From assembly GCA_964491915.1 (NCBI GenBank), contig CAZBHS010000008.1, positions 1 through 64,000 of the forward strand: 64,000 bases of DNA, in the 5' to 3' direction. The stretch's first letter is position 1, and the number at the start of each line of letters is the position of its first letter. The notes under the pieces are model-generated. The model searched no databases. It had not been told where the DNA came from and saw only the letters and a program-made list of their open reading frames with translations. This document shows, piece by piece, positions 18,556 to 27,629 of the stretch. The position numbers and the translations under genes were made by a program. Origin of the DNA: JAHELQ01 sp964491915. Its GTDB lineage: Bacteria > Acidobacteriota > Aminicenantia > UBA2199.

Positions 18556-19197
18556 ATGAAAAAAATTTTAACCGTCGGCCTCATCCTCATGCTGGCTGCC
18601 AGCCTGCACGGCTTGTTGTTTCATAACGACCTGATCGGCGCTTTCCCCGAAGGGGTCGATAAAATCCAGATCGAAAACAACGTGGTAGAGGGAGCCGTCC
18701 ACTTTTTCACCTCCAAATCCCACGCCGATTTACTGTTCAAAGAATACGAACGGTCGAGCGTGAACGAATTGGACAAAACCCAGGCCCTGGTCCATGTGGA
18801 AAACGCCATCGCCGAACTCCAGCTATCCATAGCCAAATATCAAACCGCGGCGGACACCGGCAAGAGGATCGGCTATAACCAGGAAAAACTCCAGTGGTTT
18901 AAAAACTTCAACTACGGACAATTCGCCGCCGAGCACCACCTCAACGAAAAAATCGCCGCAGATGCGATGGACTACCTTTCCAAAATGGACATCGTAGGCA
19001 TATACCGGAAAAACATCGACAACCTAAGCGACATTTCCGCGACGCTACAGGAAATCCACGGCATCCTCCAGAACGGCGGCAAACCCGGCGTTCCTATCCT
19101 CTGGACCCTGGTGCAGCAATACAGCGAAACCTTGCTGTTCGGCAACTACGCCACCATGATGGGCGCCTCTGTCCTGGGTAACAGCGCGCAACACTAA
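18556..19197 (+). CDS. exported helical protein of unknown function
   Basis: 213 residues with a signal peptide (residues 1-19, MKKIL start, hydrophobic core). The mature part looks helical, including the run QALVHVENAIAELQLSIAKYQ and EIHGILQNGG. AAGGAG sits before the ATG. It ends 12 bases before the ABC-2-type permease gene on the same strand, so they form an operon and this protein may be its periplasmic partner. No recognised family. Confidence 0.65.
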   Translation: MKKILTVGLILMLAASLHGLLFHNDLIGAFPEGVDKIQIENNVVEGAVHFFTSKSHADLLFKEYERSSVNELDKTQALVHVENAIAELQLSIAKYQTAADTGKRIGYNQEKLQWFKNFNYGQFAAEHHLNEKIAADAMDYLSKMDIVGIYRKNIDNLSDISATLQEIHGILQNGGKPGVPILWTLVQQYSETLLFGNYATMMGASVLGNSAQH

Positions 19198-19209
19198 AAC
19201 AGCACTCTC

Positions 19210-21087
19210 ATGAGCAGGACCATCTACTTCGAATTTCGCAGACTGGCGTCTCCCAGACACACCGTTCCAGCGCTATTGCTGGCTGTGCTCGCGCTTTATT
19301 TGGTCATCAGCGGCACGATTCATTACCGCCGCGTCCTGGACGAAAAACAGGCCTTTTCCGAATACGAGTCCAGAAAAGTGTCCCAATATGTGAATTACGA
19401 GCAATACGGCGGACTGGGATTCCGCATCATGTACCTACCGTCGCCCCTATCAATCTATTTTGAAGCCCGACCCATCACGTCGTCAAAAATAGATACCAGC
19501 GAAATCATTGAAATAAACAACTCATTCAAGGGGAAATCCTTCTTTTTCCACAGCGGCTATTTCAAAGGTTTCGGCGAATTCATCGTTTTTTTCGGCACTC
19601 TATTGATGATGACGTTGGGCATGCTGGCATTCCGGGGGAAAAAAGGGGTGGCGTTCTACCAGTATCAGCGGAGAACATGGATTACAGCCAGTGTTCGCTT
19701 CGCGATCCTGCAGTTTTTTTTCACCCTCCTTTTTGCTGCAGCCTACGCCGTTCCCCGGCTTATGGGTATCCGCTTCTCCCCTCAGGACACCCTTGGGTAC
19801 CTGGTGTTTTGCGGATACACATCCCTGATACTCGGACTCTCCTATGCCGCCGGCCTGCTGGTCCTGCTCTACACTCTCGATAACCGGAACGCGACATTCA
19901 AAACCGGTTTGATTATCTGGCTCCTGTGGGTGATCATCATTCCCAACGGTTTCCGGGAATCGATCGCCTTCGGAGCCAATCAAATCACCCCCATCGAAAC
20001 CGTCAACATCACCAAACTCCAAACCGCCATGGATTTCGAACGAAACGCCCTCGATCGATTCACAGCCCTGGAAATGGCATCCAACAAGACCAAACTGGAC
20101 ATGGCCCGCCGCCTGGTGGAACAATACATGCAAACAGGATTCAAAAAAAACAAAACCATCGAAGACAACCTCATGCGCCAGGTAGAACATCTCGACGCCA
20201 CCATCACCCGCTTCTCCACCCTGTGCCCCACCACCACCTGGGACCGTTTGAGCGAAGCGTTGTCCGGTCGCGACATGACCAGTTACAAAAATTACATAAC
20301 GCACACCCGCACAATCCGCGACAATTTCTACAAATTCTACATCCACAAACGCTACTCGGACAAAGCCAACACCATCGAACCCTTCATCAAAGACCGTGAG
20401 AACATGTTCGCCGGCAAAAGCCGCCTCTCAAAACATTTTCTCACGGCGCTGGTCCTCACCCTCGCCTACCTGCTGATCCTATTGACACTCATCCGCAAAG
20501 CCGCTCTGCCTCCCCCCCGCCTCGCCGGCAACACCATCCCCCACATCCCCCTCGACGACCTGCAACCAGGAAACACCTACTTTGTGTTTTGCAAAAACGA
20601 CACCATCAAAGAGCGCCTCTTCCACTCGATCGCCTCAAACCCCGGAGTCTCCGGAATAGACCAAATGGAAGCCGCCGACATCGACATGGGAATCCCCCCC
20701 GGCCAACTACTAAATTACCTCTGCCACCACCAAAACGTCAAAGATCCCGGCACAGCCCACACCTTCCTTACCAAAATGGGAACCGGCGCCCCCTCCAACC
20801 TCGACACATTACCCGCCACCCCATCGTTACTCAAAAAGATCTACTGCTCCGCGATCCTGGCGCAAGACAACGACACCATCATCATCAACGACTTTCTCAA
20901 AGGCATGAGCAAAACCTTCGAACGGCAGTTCATCGACATCTTGTGCGGCCCCCATATGCAATCCAGGAGAATCATCTACCTCAGCAGCGAAATGTACATG
21001 TCCAGCGCCTACATCGAGAATCAACTGGAAGACGATGAAAAATTGGAAATCTATCAGGTGGACATCCGTAAGGTGAGCCTTAGATAA
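19210..21087 (+). CDS. ABC-2-type permease with a degenerate ATPase-like C-terminal domain
   Basis: 625 residues. Hydrophobic helices at about 20-36, 123-141, 162-182, 197-221, 233-245 and 408-428, with a large loop between helices 1 and 2 and another at 250-400, resemble DUF3526/ABC-2 permeases. Residues 441-625 look like a ruined ABC ATPase: NTYFVFCKNDTIKERLF is where a Walker A would stand but has no GK[ST], and DTIIINDFLKGMSKTF is at the Walker B/D-loop position with IND for a hydrophobic-DE. So it should not hydrolyse ATP; an active ATPase must come from elsewhere, none being adjacent. The 3' end overlaps the convergent gene by eight bases. The coding strand is strikingly C-rich. Confidence 0.7.
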   Translation: MSRTIYFEFRRLASPRHTVPALLLAVLALYLVISGTIHYRRVLDEKQAFSEYESRKVSQYVNYEQYGGLGFRIMYLPSPLSIYFEARPITSSKIDTSEIIEINNSFKGKSFFFHSGYFKGFGEFIVFFGTLLMMTLGMLAFRGKKGVAFYQYQRRTWITASVRFAILQFFFTLLFAAAYAVPRLMGIRFSPQDTLGYLVFCGYTSLILGLSYAAGLLVLLYTLDNRNATFKTGLIIWLLWVIIIPNGFRESIAFGANQITPIETVNITKLQTAMDFERNALDRFTALEMASNKTKLDMARRLVEQYMQTGFKKNKTIEDNLMRQVEHLDATITRFSTLCPTTTWDRLSEALSGRDMTSYKNYITHTRTIRDNFYKFYIHKRYSDKANTIEPFIKDRENMFAGKSRLSKHFLTALVLTLAYLLILLTLIRKAALPPPRLAGNTIPHIPLDDLQPGNTYFVFCKNDTIKERLFHSIASNPGVSGIDQMEAADIDMGIPPGQLLNYLCHHQNVKDPGTAHTFLTKMGTGAPSNLDTLPATPSLLKKIYCSAILAQDNDTIIINDFLKGMSKTFERQFIDILCGPHMQSRRIIYLSSEMYMSSAYIENQLEDDEKLEIYQVDIRKVSLR

Positions 21088-21760
21088 TCCCCCTCCCCCT
21101 CTTGTCGAGTTTCGGCTTGACGCGGAAGTAAAAATCGCTGAACACATGCTCCTTCACCTGAGGGTACTTCTCCATATAATAAATCAACTCATTGTAGCGG
21201 TATTCATCCCCCCGGCCTAAACACCCGGGATCCGCGGCATCGATGACAACGATCCCACCACGCCCCCACGGCTCAGGCGCCTCCCCGCTCGACCGGTCAA
21301 GCTCACAGATAGTACCGATAATATGGCGGTCGGAAAAGTTGGTGAACTCCACCCTGAACGTCCGCACCCCGTCCAGGGTGTGAAAACTCCAGGTATGCCG
21401 CCGCACCTTACCGGGATCGGTACGAAAACTCGACATCAAGTGGATCACCTCCAACGGCACCAACGCCTCGGCCGGCATCTCATCCGGCGCCGGCGGTTCC
21501 ACCATCGTCACCCTCCAGTCACCCCCCCCCTGGCGGTGCAACTCGATCCGGTAAGTTTCACTCGCGCCCCCGGGCCCCGGATCCGCCACCTGCAAACAAC
21601 TACGAGTTTGATGGCGGAAACCATGCTTGAGATTGCGATACAGATGAATATCCTCCTCCATCATGCGCTCCAACCGCTCCATCTCCAAAGTGAGAACCTG
21701 CTCGCACGCCGGAATGTTCATCAATTCGATCATCCGTTCAATTTTCTGCCGCAAATCCAT
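21080..21760 (-). CDS. protein of unknown function linked to an XRE regulator
   Basis: 226 residues, soluble, no signal peptide. An N-terminal helix pair (LRQKIERMIELMNIP, EMERLERMMEEDIHL) is followed by a beta-rich middle. It starts three bases after the stop of the XRE gene on the same strand, implying coupling. The 3' end overlaps that of the convergent permease gene. I do not recognise it; it may be an effector or partner controlled with the XRE protein. Confidence 0.55.
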   Translation of the reverse strand: MDLRQKIERMIELMNIPACEQVLTLEMERLERMMEEDIHLYRNLKHGFRHQTRSCLQVADPGPGGASETYRIELHRQGGGDWRVTMVEPPAPDEMPAEALVPLEVIHLMSSFRTDPGKVRRHTWSFHTLDGVRTFRVEFTNFSDRHIIGTICELDRSSGEAPEPWGRGGIVVIDAADPGCLGRGDEYRYNELIYYMEKYPQVKEHVFSDFYFRVKPKLDKRGRGII

Positions 21761-21763
21761 CGC

Positions 21764-22255
21764 CTATCCCTTCTTTTTCCAATCCAAACGCCCCAAAACC
21801 TTGCGCTTCGCCTCCCGGATCTCCGACTCGATCAAATCCGCCTTCTCATACCGGTATTCCTGAAAAAACTTCAACACCGCCAATTTTGCGCAATTGGAGA
21901 GCCTCATACAATAGAGCATATCCTGCACCTGCGGATCAAATTCCCCATACGCCGGTTGCGGTTCCCGCACCAATTCGCACCCCGGGGGAATAGACGGCTC
22001 CGAATGAAGAAACATATCCCCCTGGCCGGTCATCAAATAATCCATACTGACACCTAAATTATCCATTATGGATATCATGATATCGTATTTAGGAAACCTG
22101 GCGCCATGCTCGTATTTGTAGTAGGAATTTCGTTTCACATCAAGCAAGACACACATCTCGCCAACACTTAACCCCAACTCCTTCCGGGCGGACTTGAGCC
22201 GCCGCCCGAAATGGGCGGACAAAAATCCATCTTTTCTATTTTTTTTTATTGACAT
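21764..22255 (-). CDS. XRE-family transcriptional regulator
   Basis: 163 residues from the ATG at 22255; in-frame alternatives are ATG at 22264 and TTG at 22285, none with a clear ribosome site. The helix-turn-helix spans about 15-75: FGRRLKSARKELGLSVGEMC, then RNSYYKYEHGARFPKYD and NLGVSMDYLMTGQGD, the typical order of Cro/C1-type proteins. The C-terminal half (about 80-163) is helical and basic. Its start overlaps the rightward consensus promoter at 22249-22276, so binding there would control both directions. Probable autorepressor of a small four-gene module. Confidence 0.85.
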   Translation of the reverse strand: MSIKKNRKDGFLSAHFGRRLKSARKELGLSVGEMCVLLDVKRNSYYKYEHGARFPKYDIMISIMDNLGVSMDYLMTGQGDMFLHSEPSIPPGCELVREPQPAYGEFDPQVQDMLYCMRLSNCAKLAVLKFFQEYRYEKADLIESEIREAKRKVLGRLDWKKKG

Positions 22256-22276
22256 TTTGTACATTTCGTCTATAAT
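22249..22276 (+). promoter_or_regulatory. consensus sigma70 promoter, rightward, inside the XRE start region
   Basis: TTGACA (22249-22254), 16 bases, TATAAT (22271-22276): both hexamers perfect. The first TGTACA box (22258-22263) lies in the spacer, as expected for a repressor site. Transcription would run to the two small genes at 22507 and 22923. Confidence 0.8.
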
Positions 22277-22300
22277 TTGTAACAATGAATAAATACAATC

Positions 22301-22391
22301 TGTACAATTCTAAAAAGTTCAGCATCAACGCTAAGCCGCCTACCATTAACTTTAATGGGGTAATTAAATTACCCCCCTTTATGTACAATTC
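22301..22391. promoter_or_regulatory. repeated TGTACAATTC boxes, candidate operators
   Basis: TGTACAATTC occurs at 22301-22310 and again at 22382-22391; the palindromic core TGTACA also occurs at 22258-22263 within the promoter spacer. Three boxes in 134 bases between divergent transcripts suggest binding sites for the XRE protein. Not experimentally known. Confidence 0.45.
22357..22375. repeat. perfect 19-bp palindrome in the leader of the small ORFs
   Basis: GGGGTAATT, one central A, AATTACCCC. It sits about 80 bases after the consensus promoter and ends in a CCTTT tail. It may be an operator or the stem of an attenuator. Confidence 0.5.
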
Positions 22392-22506
22392 ATATTTCAT
22401 AACACACAATATAGACGAAAACGACAAAAAAATCAATAAATTATCGTACGAATCGGAGATTTTTTTTTATCAAACAATAGGAACACTAATATAACGGGGT
22501 GATGAG

Positions 22507-22926
22507 ATGAAAAAAGCATTTAGGTTTACAATGGATTTCGAAGCCACCGTCCTCGATACCTTCGACCAACACGAAAAAATCCTGCCCAGACGGTTAAACG
22601 AGCTCTTTTCCCATTTCCTGAAGGACGAACGGGCAGTGCTGGACCTGTATAAAATATGGCTATTGGGGGATCTCAGAGTGGATGAACACCACAGCGACAT
22701 CAGCCGCAAGATCGAGGCGCGGGACGAAGACGATATCCTGGCGGATATACTGAAACACTGCTCCCCAAAAACAAGAGAATATTATATGGATGGCCTAAAC
22801 CAAAAAGACGAGCGCAAGCTCATCGAGTTAGAGGACCTGTTCGGGCAATTCGGGTTGATGGCGTTAACCGGAGCCGGCTTCGAAGAGATTGCCCCGGCGG
22901 AGGAGAACACCGGGGAGACGGTATGA
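22507..22926 (+). CDS. small protein of unknown function, XRE-linked module
   Basis: 139 residues, acidic, mainly helical, no signal peptide or membrane segment. The ATG follows GGGGTGATGAG, a fair ribosome site. Its stop overlaps the start of the next gene by four bases (ATGA), so the two are translated together. It lies downstream of the consensus promoter at 22249. I recognise no domain. Confidence 0.55.
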   Translation: MKKAFRFTMDFEATVLDTFDQHEKILPRRLNELFSHFLKDERAVLDLYKIWLLGDLRVDEHHSDISRKIEARDEDDILADILKHCSPKTREYYMDGLNQKDERKLIELEDLFGQFGLMALTGAGFEEIAPAEENTGETV

Positions 22927-23213
22927 AAAGTTGCACGCTCATCAACTCACTACACTACCGCCTGGAATATGTATTTATACTGGAAGAGGAAGATGGATTC
23001 CGCTTGGTGGTGAAACACGGCGGACTCGTCCTGACCAACCAGGTATTCAAATACCTTCAGGACGCCAAAAAAGCGTTTCAAGAGCTCTACGGATCGTCCG
23101 GCGCCCCCCGGCGCGAGCAACCCGACTGGAGCGGATTTATCGACGCGGAGCAAGAGTGGTTTGGTCACCTCCTATATATCATAAACATGCAAATGCTCTA
23201 CAAAGGGATTTAA
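22923..23213 (+). CDS. small protein of unknown function, XRE-linked module
   Basis: 96 residues; starts in an ATGA overlap with the previous gene. The N-terminal half looks like a short beta sheet (RLEYVFILEEEDGFRLVVKH), followed by a helix around QVFKYLQDAKKAFQELYG and an aromatic C-terminus. No family recognised. Followed by a strong hairpin. Together with its partner it could be a toxin-antitoxin or defence component, but that rests on gene size and context only. Confidence 0.5.
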   Translation: MKSCTLINSLHYRLEYVFILEEEDGFRLVVKHGGLVLTNQVFKYLQDAKKAFQELYGSSGAPRREQPDWSGFIDAEQEWFGHLLYIINMQMLYKGI

Positions 23214-23226
23214 GGCCATTGGCAAG

Positions 23227-23235
23227 CCTGTCCCC
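23227..23235 (-). repeat. GGGGACAGG element (isolated copy)
   Basis: CCTGTCCCC followed by a T-run, the same core as the dispersed elements between 34.6 and 42.1 kb. Confidence 0.35.
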
Positions 23236-23261
23236 TTTTTCTATCGTTCATTTGATGCACA

Positions 23262-23287
23262 GAGCCCCCGGTCCTCCCCGGGGGCTC
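23262..23287 (+). terminator. GC-rich hairpin terminator
   Basis: GAGCCCCCGG (23262-23271) and CCGGGGGCTC (23278-23287) form a perfect ten-base stem with a six-base loop. No T-tract follows, so it may be Rho-assisted or a processing barrier. Confidence 0.5.
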
Positions 23288-23326
23288 ATCCTTCAGAAAA
23301 AATATCCCCCAAACCGCCCGCAGGGT

Positions 23327-23354
23327 TTGATTTTTTTCCCCAATTGGTTATAAT
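23327..23354 (+). promoter_or_regulatory. promoter of the M29 aminopeptidase gene
   Basis: TTGATT (23327-23332), 16 bases, TATAAT (23349-23354), 45 bases before the ATG, which itself follows GAAGGAGGAACG. Confidence 0.7.
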
Positions 23355-23399
23355 CAGGTATAACAAAACATCGCAAACATAGAAGGAGGAACGACAAAC

Positions 23400-24590
23400 A
23401 TGAAAATACAGGCAAAACACCTTGAAACCTGGGCGGATTATCTACTCAACCATTCGCTGGGAGGAATCGAAAAAGACGACGTGGTGATGATCAAAGGCGA
23501 ACACATCACCTGGCCCCTCATGGCCGTACTGCAAGACAAAATCTTCCAGGCCGGCGGCATCGCCGACATCAACCTGGTGCCCCCGGACAACAACCGCGGC
23601 ATGGTGTGGGGATCATCCATCGCCCGCCACGGCAGCGTCACCCAGATCCAGAACGTACCCCCATGGCACCTCGACCGCTACAACGCCATGACCAAATACA
23701 TCGAGATCCTGGGAGCGGAAAACCCCGCCCTATTCGCCAACCTACCGGAAGAAACCGCCGCCGCCCTGTTCAAAGCCGACGAACCCTACAAAAGCATCCG
23801 TCTCCTCAAACCATGGGTCCTCACCCTCTTCCCCACCCAGGCCTTCGCCGACCTCGAAGACATGACCCTCGAAGAATACGCCGATATCGTCGTAGGCGCC
23901 TCGGTCATCGACCCCGCCATGCTGGACGAAGTGGAGCAGCCGCTCTTCGACTTGATGGGAAAAACCAAAGAGATCAAAATCGTCACCCAGCACCCGGCCA
24001 CCAAAAAAGAACTCACCCTTAAGATGAACATAGAAAACCGGTTCCCGGTCAAATGCACCGGCCACCGCAACTTCCCCGACGGCGAAGTATTCACCAGCCC
24101 CGACGCCCGCACCGTCAAAGGCGAGATCTTCGTTGACCTGCCGGTCTATTACAACGGCGCCACCATGCAGGGCATCTACCTCAAGATAGAAAACGGCGTC
24201 ATCACCGACTACACAGCCGACAAAGAATTCGACACCCTCAAGAAAATCATCGAGACGGACGAAGGCTCCCATCGCCTCGGCGAAGTAGCCCTCGGTATGA
24301 ACAAAGGTCTCCAGACAGCCCTCAAGCATCCCCTCTTCGTCGAGAAAGTGGGCGGCACCTGTCACATCGCCATCGGCGCCAGTTACCCCGAATGTTACGT
24401 CCCGGACCCCGCCTCCGACGAAGGCAGAATAGAATCCGACAAGCTCTTCAAAGAAGGGATCCTGAACCGCTCCTCGCAGCACGTGGACATCGTGGTGGAT
24501 TTCCGCGACGGCGGAGCCGGACGGGCCATCTACCTGGACGACACCAAGCTGGAGCTCGAGGACAACATCTGGGTCATCCCCAAACAATAG
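23400..24590 (+). CDS. M29 family metalloaminopeptidase
   Basis: 396 residues, the size of the AmpS/AmpT/PepS family. These are cytoplasmic dimeric dimetal exopeptidases that trim N-terminal residues. Visible family motifs: NFPDGEVFTSP (metal-binding Glu), the SHRLGEVALGMN segment with a second Glu, CHIAIGASYPE with a metal-binding His and the Tyr, and SSQHVDIVVDF with His and Asp ligands. A strong promoter and AAGGAGG precede it. It is transcribed alone or with the downstream thioredoxin gene. Confidence 0.92.
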   Translation: MKIQAKHLETWADYLLNHSLGGIEKDDVVMIKGEHITWPLMAVLQDKIFQAGGIADINLVPPDNNRGMVWGSSIARHGSVTQIQNVPPWHLDRYNAMTKYIEILGAENPALFANLPEETAAALFKADEPYKSIRLLKPWVLTLFPTQAFADLEDMTLEEYADIVVGASVIDPAMLDEVEQPLFDLMGKTKEIKIVTQHPATKKELTLKMNIENRFPVKCTGHRNFPDGEVFTSPDARTVKGEIFVDLPVYYNGATMQGIYLKIENGVITDYTADKEFDTLKKIIETDEGSHRLGEVALGMNKGLQTALKHPLFVEKVGGTCHIAIGASYPECYVPDPASDEGRIESDKLFKEGILNRSSQHVDIVVDFRDGGAGRAIYLDDTKLELEDNIWVIPKQ

Positions 24591-24797
24591 GATGCAATGA
24601 AACTTCCGGTCCGACACACTCCGATCGCACAATCAAACGCGGCCATCCACCCGATGGCCGTATCCAGAGGCAAAAAAAGACCGGAAGCGCCCCCCCAAAA
24701 AGAAAATCGGACGCAAGTCCCCAATAAAAATAAAGAATAGTGGAAAAAAATATTGCAACATGATAAAATAATATAAGTAATACGAGGAGGAGTTTCT

Positions 24798-25238
24798 ATG
24801 AGTGTGATCGTAAAATGTCCGGCATGCGGAACAAAGAATAGAATAGAAGATGACGCGGACGGCTCACCTGTCTGCGGAAAGTGCAAATCGCCGTTATTAC
24901 TTCATCAGACCACAGGCCCTATCAACCTGTCCGACGCGGACTTTGATTCATATATCACCAACTCCCCCAAGCCGGTATTGGTAGACTTTTGGGCCAGTTG
25001 GTGCGGCCCCTGCCGCATGATGGAGCCAATCCTGGAAAACTTCGCCCGCAGTCAAAGCTCCATAGTCATCGCCAAGCTCGATACCGAATCCAACCCCCTC
25101 ATCCCCTCCAAGTTCCAGATCTTCTCCATCCCCACCATGATCTTATTCGAGAACGGCAAAGAGGTCGAACGCCTAACCGGAGCCATGCCCCTCGACGCCC
25201 TGGAGCAACGCCTAACCCCCTGGATCAAAGTCAACTGA
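24798..25238 (+). CDS. trxC: thioredoxin with N-terminal zinc ribbon (thioredoxin-2 type)
   Basis: 146 residues. Two CxxC pairs (CPACGTKN, CGKCKSP) in the first 32 residues form a zinc ribbon as in TrxC, followed by a full thioredoxin fold with active site WASWCGPCRMM and the cis-Pro loop FSIPTMILF. It reduces cytosolic disulfides, and this subtype is linked to oxidative stress. CGAGGAGG precedes the ATG. About 200 bases of non-coding sequence separate it from the aminopeptidase gene. Confidence 0.92.
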   Translation: MSVIVKCPACGTKNRIEDDADGSPVCGKCKSPLLLHQTTGPINLSDADFDSYITNSPKPVLVDFWASWCGPCRMMEPILENFARSQSSIVIAKLDTESNPLIPSKFQIFSIPTMILFENGKEVERLTGAMPLDALEQRLTPWIKVN

Positions 25239-25277
25239 CAAACAACACACCAAACCGGCAACCGGGCTGACTAACCC

Positions 25278-25979
25278 CTACAAAAACAACTCCCGCAACA
25301 ACCCCGGGTCAGCCCCAATCTCCCCAGGAGTGCTCTCCAACGCCACACACCCCAATTTCAGGCCAACCACCCGATGGCAGATCTTCATCACGTCAGTCAC
25401 CTTCTGTTCCACCACCAACATAGCCACCCCCAATTCCCCATTGATCGCCGTCAACCTCTCAAACACGTCGCCCAACAGGTTAGGAGCCAATCCAAGGGAC
25501 GGCTCGTCCAGCAGTAACAATTTTGTCGGCGGCACCAAGGCCCTGGCAATGGCCAACATCTGACGCTCCCCGCCGCTCAGATTGCCGGCATCCTCCCGCA
25601 AGCGGTCCTTAAGCTTAGGAAATAGTTCCAGAACAATCGTCTCCCGCTCCAGCATTTTAGTCCGGGATAACCGAAAGCCCCCAACCTCGAGATTTTCCCG
25701 CACAGTCATCCGGTCAAACACCCGGTTCCCCTGCGGGCAAAAGGTCAGGCCCAAGCCGATGTTCTTAGCCGGCGAATTCCCGTTGATACGAGTCCCCTGC
25801 CACTGGATTTCCCCCTGCCATAGCGGCAACAATCCGCTCACAGCTTTAAGCACAGTGGATTTACCCGCTCCATTGGGACCGATCAACCCAACGATCTCAC
25901 CCTCGTTGATTTCCAGAGAGACATCTTTCAACACAGGCTTTTTATTATAACCAGTCGATATTTTCTCGATTCTCAGCAT
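25278..25979 (-). CDS. livF: branched-chain amino acid ABC transporter ATPase LivF
   Basis: 233 residues. Walker A GPNGAGKST, Q-loop region ENLEVGG, signature LSGGERQML, Walker B LLLLDEPSLGLAP, H-loop replaced in the family way (MLVVEQKV). It is one of the two nucleotide-binding subunits powering uptake of leucine, isoleucine, valine or related substrates. Last gene of the minus-strand liv operon, nine bases after livG. Confidence 0.95.
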   Translation of the reverse strand: MLRIEKISTGYNKKPVLKDVSLEINEGEIVGLIGPNGAGKSTVLKAVSGLLPLWQGEIQWQGTRINGNSPAKNIGLGLTFCPQGNRVFDRMTVRENLEVGGFRLSRTKMLERETIVLELFPKLKDRLREDAGNLSGGERQMLAIARALVPPTKLLLLDEPSLGLAPNLLGDVFERLTAINGELGVAMLVVEQKVTDVMKICHRVVGLKLGCVALESTPGEIGADPGLLRELFL

Positions 25980-25988
25980 CGCTTCACA

Positions 25989-26741
25989 TCACCGCAAATA
26001 GGCGTCCATCACCCGCGCATCCCGCCGCACCTCTTCCAGGGATCCATCCATCACCTTCAGCCCGGCATCCATAAAGATCACTCGCCCACACACACGCTGC
26101 ACCACATCCATATTATGCTCGATCAACAAAACCGTCTGCCCCTTTTCCGGGAGTCCGGCAATCATCGCCAACATCTTGTCGATCATCGCCGGATTCAGGC
26201 CGGCAGTCGGTTCATCCAGCAGCAGAAGCTCAGGCTCCGCCGCCAAACAGCAGGTAATACTCAACAATTTCTGCTGCCCATACGACATTTCCCCCGCCAA
26301 ATCAGAGGCTTTCCCGGCAATTCCCGCATATTCCAACAATCCCATCGCCTTCTCCCCAAGCGACCTCTCTTGCGCTAGCCATTGCCCGCGCCGCCCAAAC
26401 AAGTTCCACATCGCTTCGCCCCGCTGCTCTTGAAACGCCAACATCACATTCTCCAGCACAGTAATTTGCCGGATCAGCCGCAAATCCTGAAAGGTCCGGG
26501 CAATCCCCCTCCGGGCAATCCTCTCCGGCGCCTTCCCGGTGATATCTACACCGTTAAACAGGATCTTCCCTTTATCCGCAGGGATAAATCCAGTCAATAT
26601 ATTAAAAAAAGTCGATTTTCCAGCCCCATTCGGCCCAATCAACCCGACAATTTCTTCACTATCAATCTCCGTCGAGAATTCATCCAGAGCGGCAATACCG
26701 TCAAATCGCTTACAAAGAGTCCACACTTCCAATAACGGCAT
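25989..26741 (-). CDS. livG: branched-chain amino acid ABC transporter ATPase LivG
   Basis: 250 residues. Walker A GPNGAGKST, family-specific GIARTFQDLRLIRQ, signature MSYGQQKLL, Walker B ELLLLDEPTAGLNP and H-loop LLIEHNMDVV. Pairs with LivF beneath the LivH/LivM permeases. Starts three bases after livM. Confidence 0.95.
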   Translation of the reverse strand: MPLLEVWTLCKRFDGIAALDEFSTEIDSEEIVGLIGPNGAGKSTFFNILTGFIPADKGKILFNGVDITGKAPERIARRGIARTFQDLRLIRQITVLENVMLAFQEQRGEAMWNLFGRRGQWLAQERSLGEKAMGLLEYAGIAGKASDLAGEMSYGQQKLLSITCCLAAEPELLLLDEPTAGLNPAMIDKMLAMIAGLPEKGQTVLLIEHNMDVVQRVCGRVIFMDAGLKVMDGSLEEVRRDARVMDAYLR

Positions 26742-26744
26742 CCC

Positions 26745-27629
26745 CTACTCCTCCGATTCCCGCTGGAACGAATACTCCCCGACAAATCCCTGCGGCCGCC
26801 ACACCATAAACACCACCAACAACAGACCATACAATATTTGCCGCACATTGGCCGCCAGCGCCGTCGGCAATCCCAAAAATCTCAACGCTTCGGGGATAGA
26901 CACCAGCACTACGGCTCCGATGATGGAGCCCCGAATGTTCCCGGCTCCGCCGATAATCACGATGGAGATGATAAAGATCGATTCCATGATGGTAAAACTC
27001 GTGGGATCGATAAAACTAATATAATGGGCGTACATCACCCCCGCCACAGCCGCCATCGACGCCCCCGCCACAAACACTTTCACTTTGAAGGCCGCGATAT
27101 CTTTCCCAAACGCCCGCGCGAACACTTCATCTTCCCGTATCGCCTTCAACACTCTCCCAAACGGCGACGTCACAATCCGCCGCGCGACAAAGTACGTCAA
27201 CGCAGCCAACAAAACAACCAAAACCAAATAATGCCAATTTTCCGAAAACTCCCAACCAAACACCGTGACCGCCGGTATCCCCGGCAACCCCATCGGCCCC
27301 CCGGTAAAGTCCACCAAATTATTCAAAACACTAAACACAATCACCTGAAACGCGAACGTGGCAATAGCGAAGTAATCATCCTTCACCCGCAAAGACGGCA
27401 AAGCCAACAGAGCTCCAATCACCCCCGCCGCCACAACAGCCAGTATCAAATTCAGCCAAAACGGCGTCTGCACCTTCAAAGCCATCAAAGCCGCCACATA
27501 AGCCCCGACTCCATAAAACGCCGCATGAGCCAGAGATAAAAGCCCTGTGAAGCCTACCAATAAATTCATAGATATTCCCAGGATAGCGTAGATACCGATG
27601 AAGATAAGGATATGAATGATATAATCCAT
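26745..27629 (-). CDS. livM: branched-chain amino acid ABC transporter permease LivM
   Basis: 294 residues with eight to nine hydrophobic helices. Family motifs: GFTGLLSLAHAAFYGVGAY near the start, DYFAIATFAF, VTSPFGRVLKAIREDEVFA (EAA-type loop that contacts the ATPase) and GGAGNIRGSIIGA. Inner-membrane channel subunit, adjacent to livH with no gap. Confidence 0.95.
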   Translation of the reverse strand: MDYIIHILIFIGIYAILGISMNLLVGFTGLLSLAHAAFYGVGAYVAALMALKVQTPFWLNLILAVVAAGVIGALLALPSLRVKDDYFAIATFAFQVIVFSVLNNLVDFTGGPMGLPGIPAVTVFGWEFSENWHYLVLVVLLAALTYFVARRIVTSPFGRVLKAIREDEVFARAFGKDIAAFKVKVFVAGASMAAVAGVMYAHYISFIDPTSFTIMESIFIISIVIIGGAGNIRGSIIGAVVLVSIPEALRFLGLPTALAANVRQILYGLLLVVFMVWRPQGFVGEYSFQRESEE

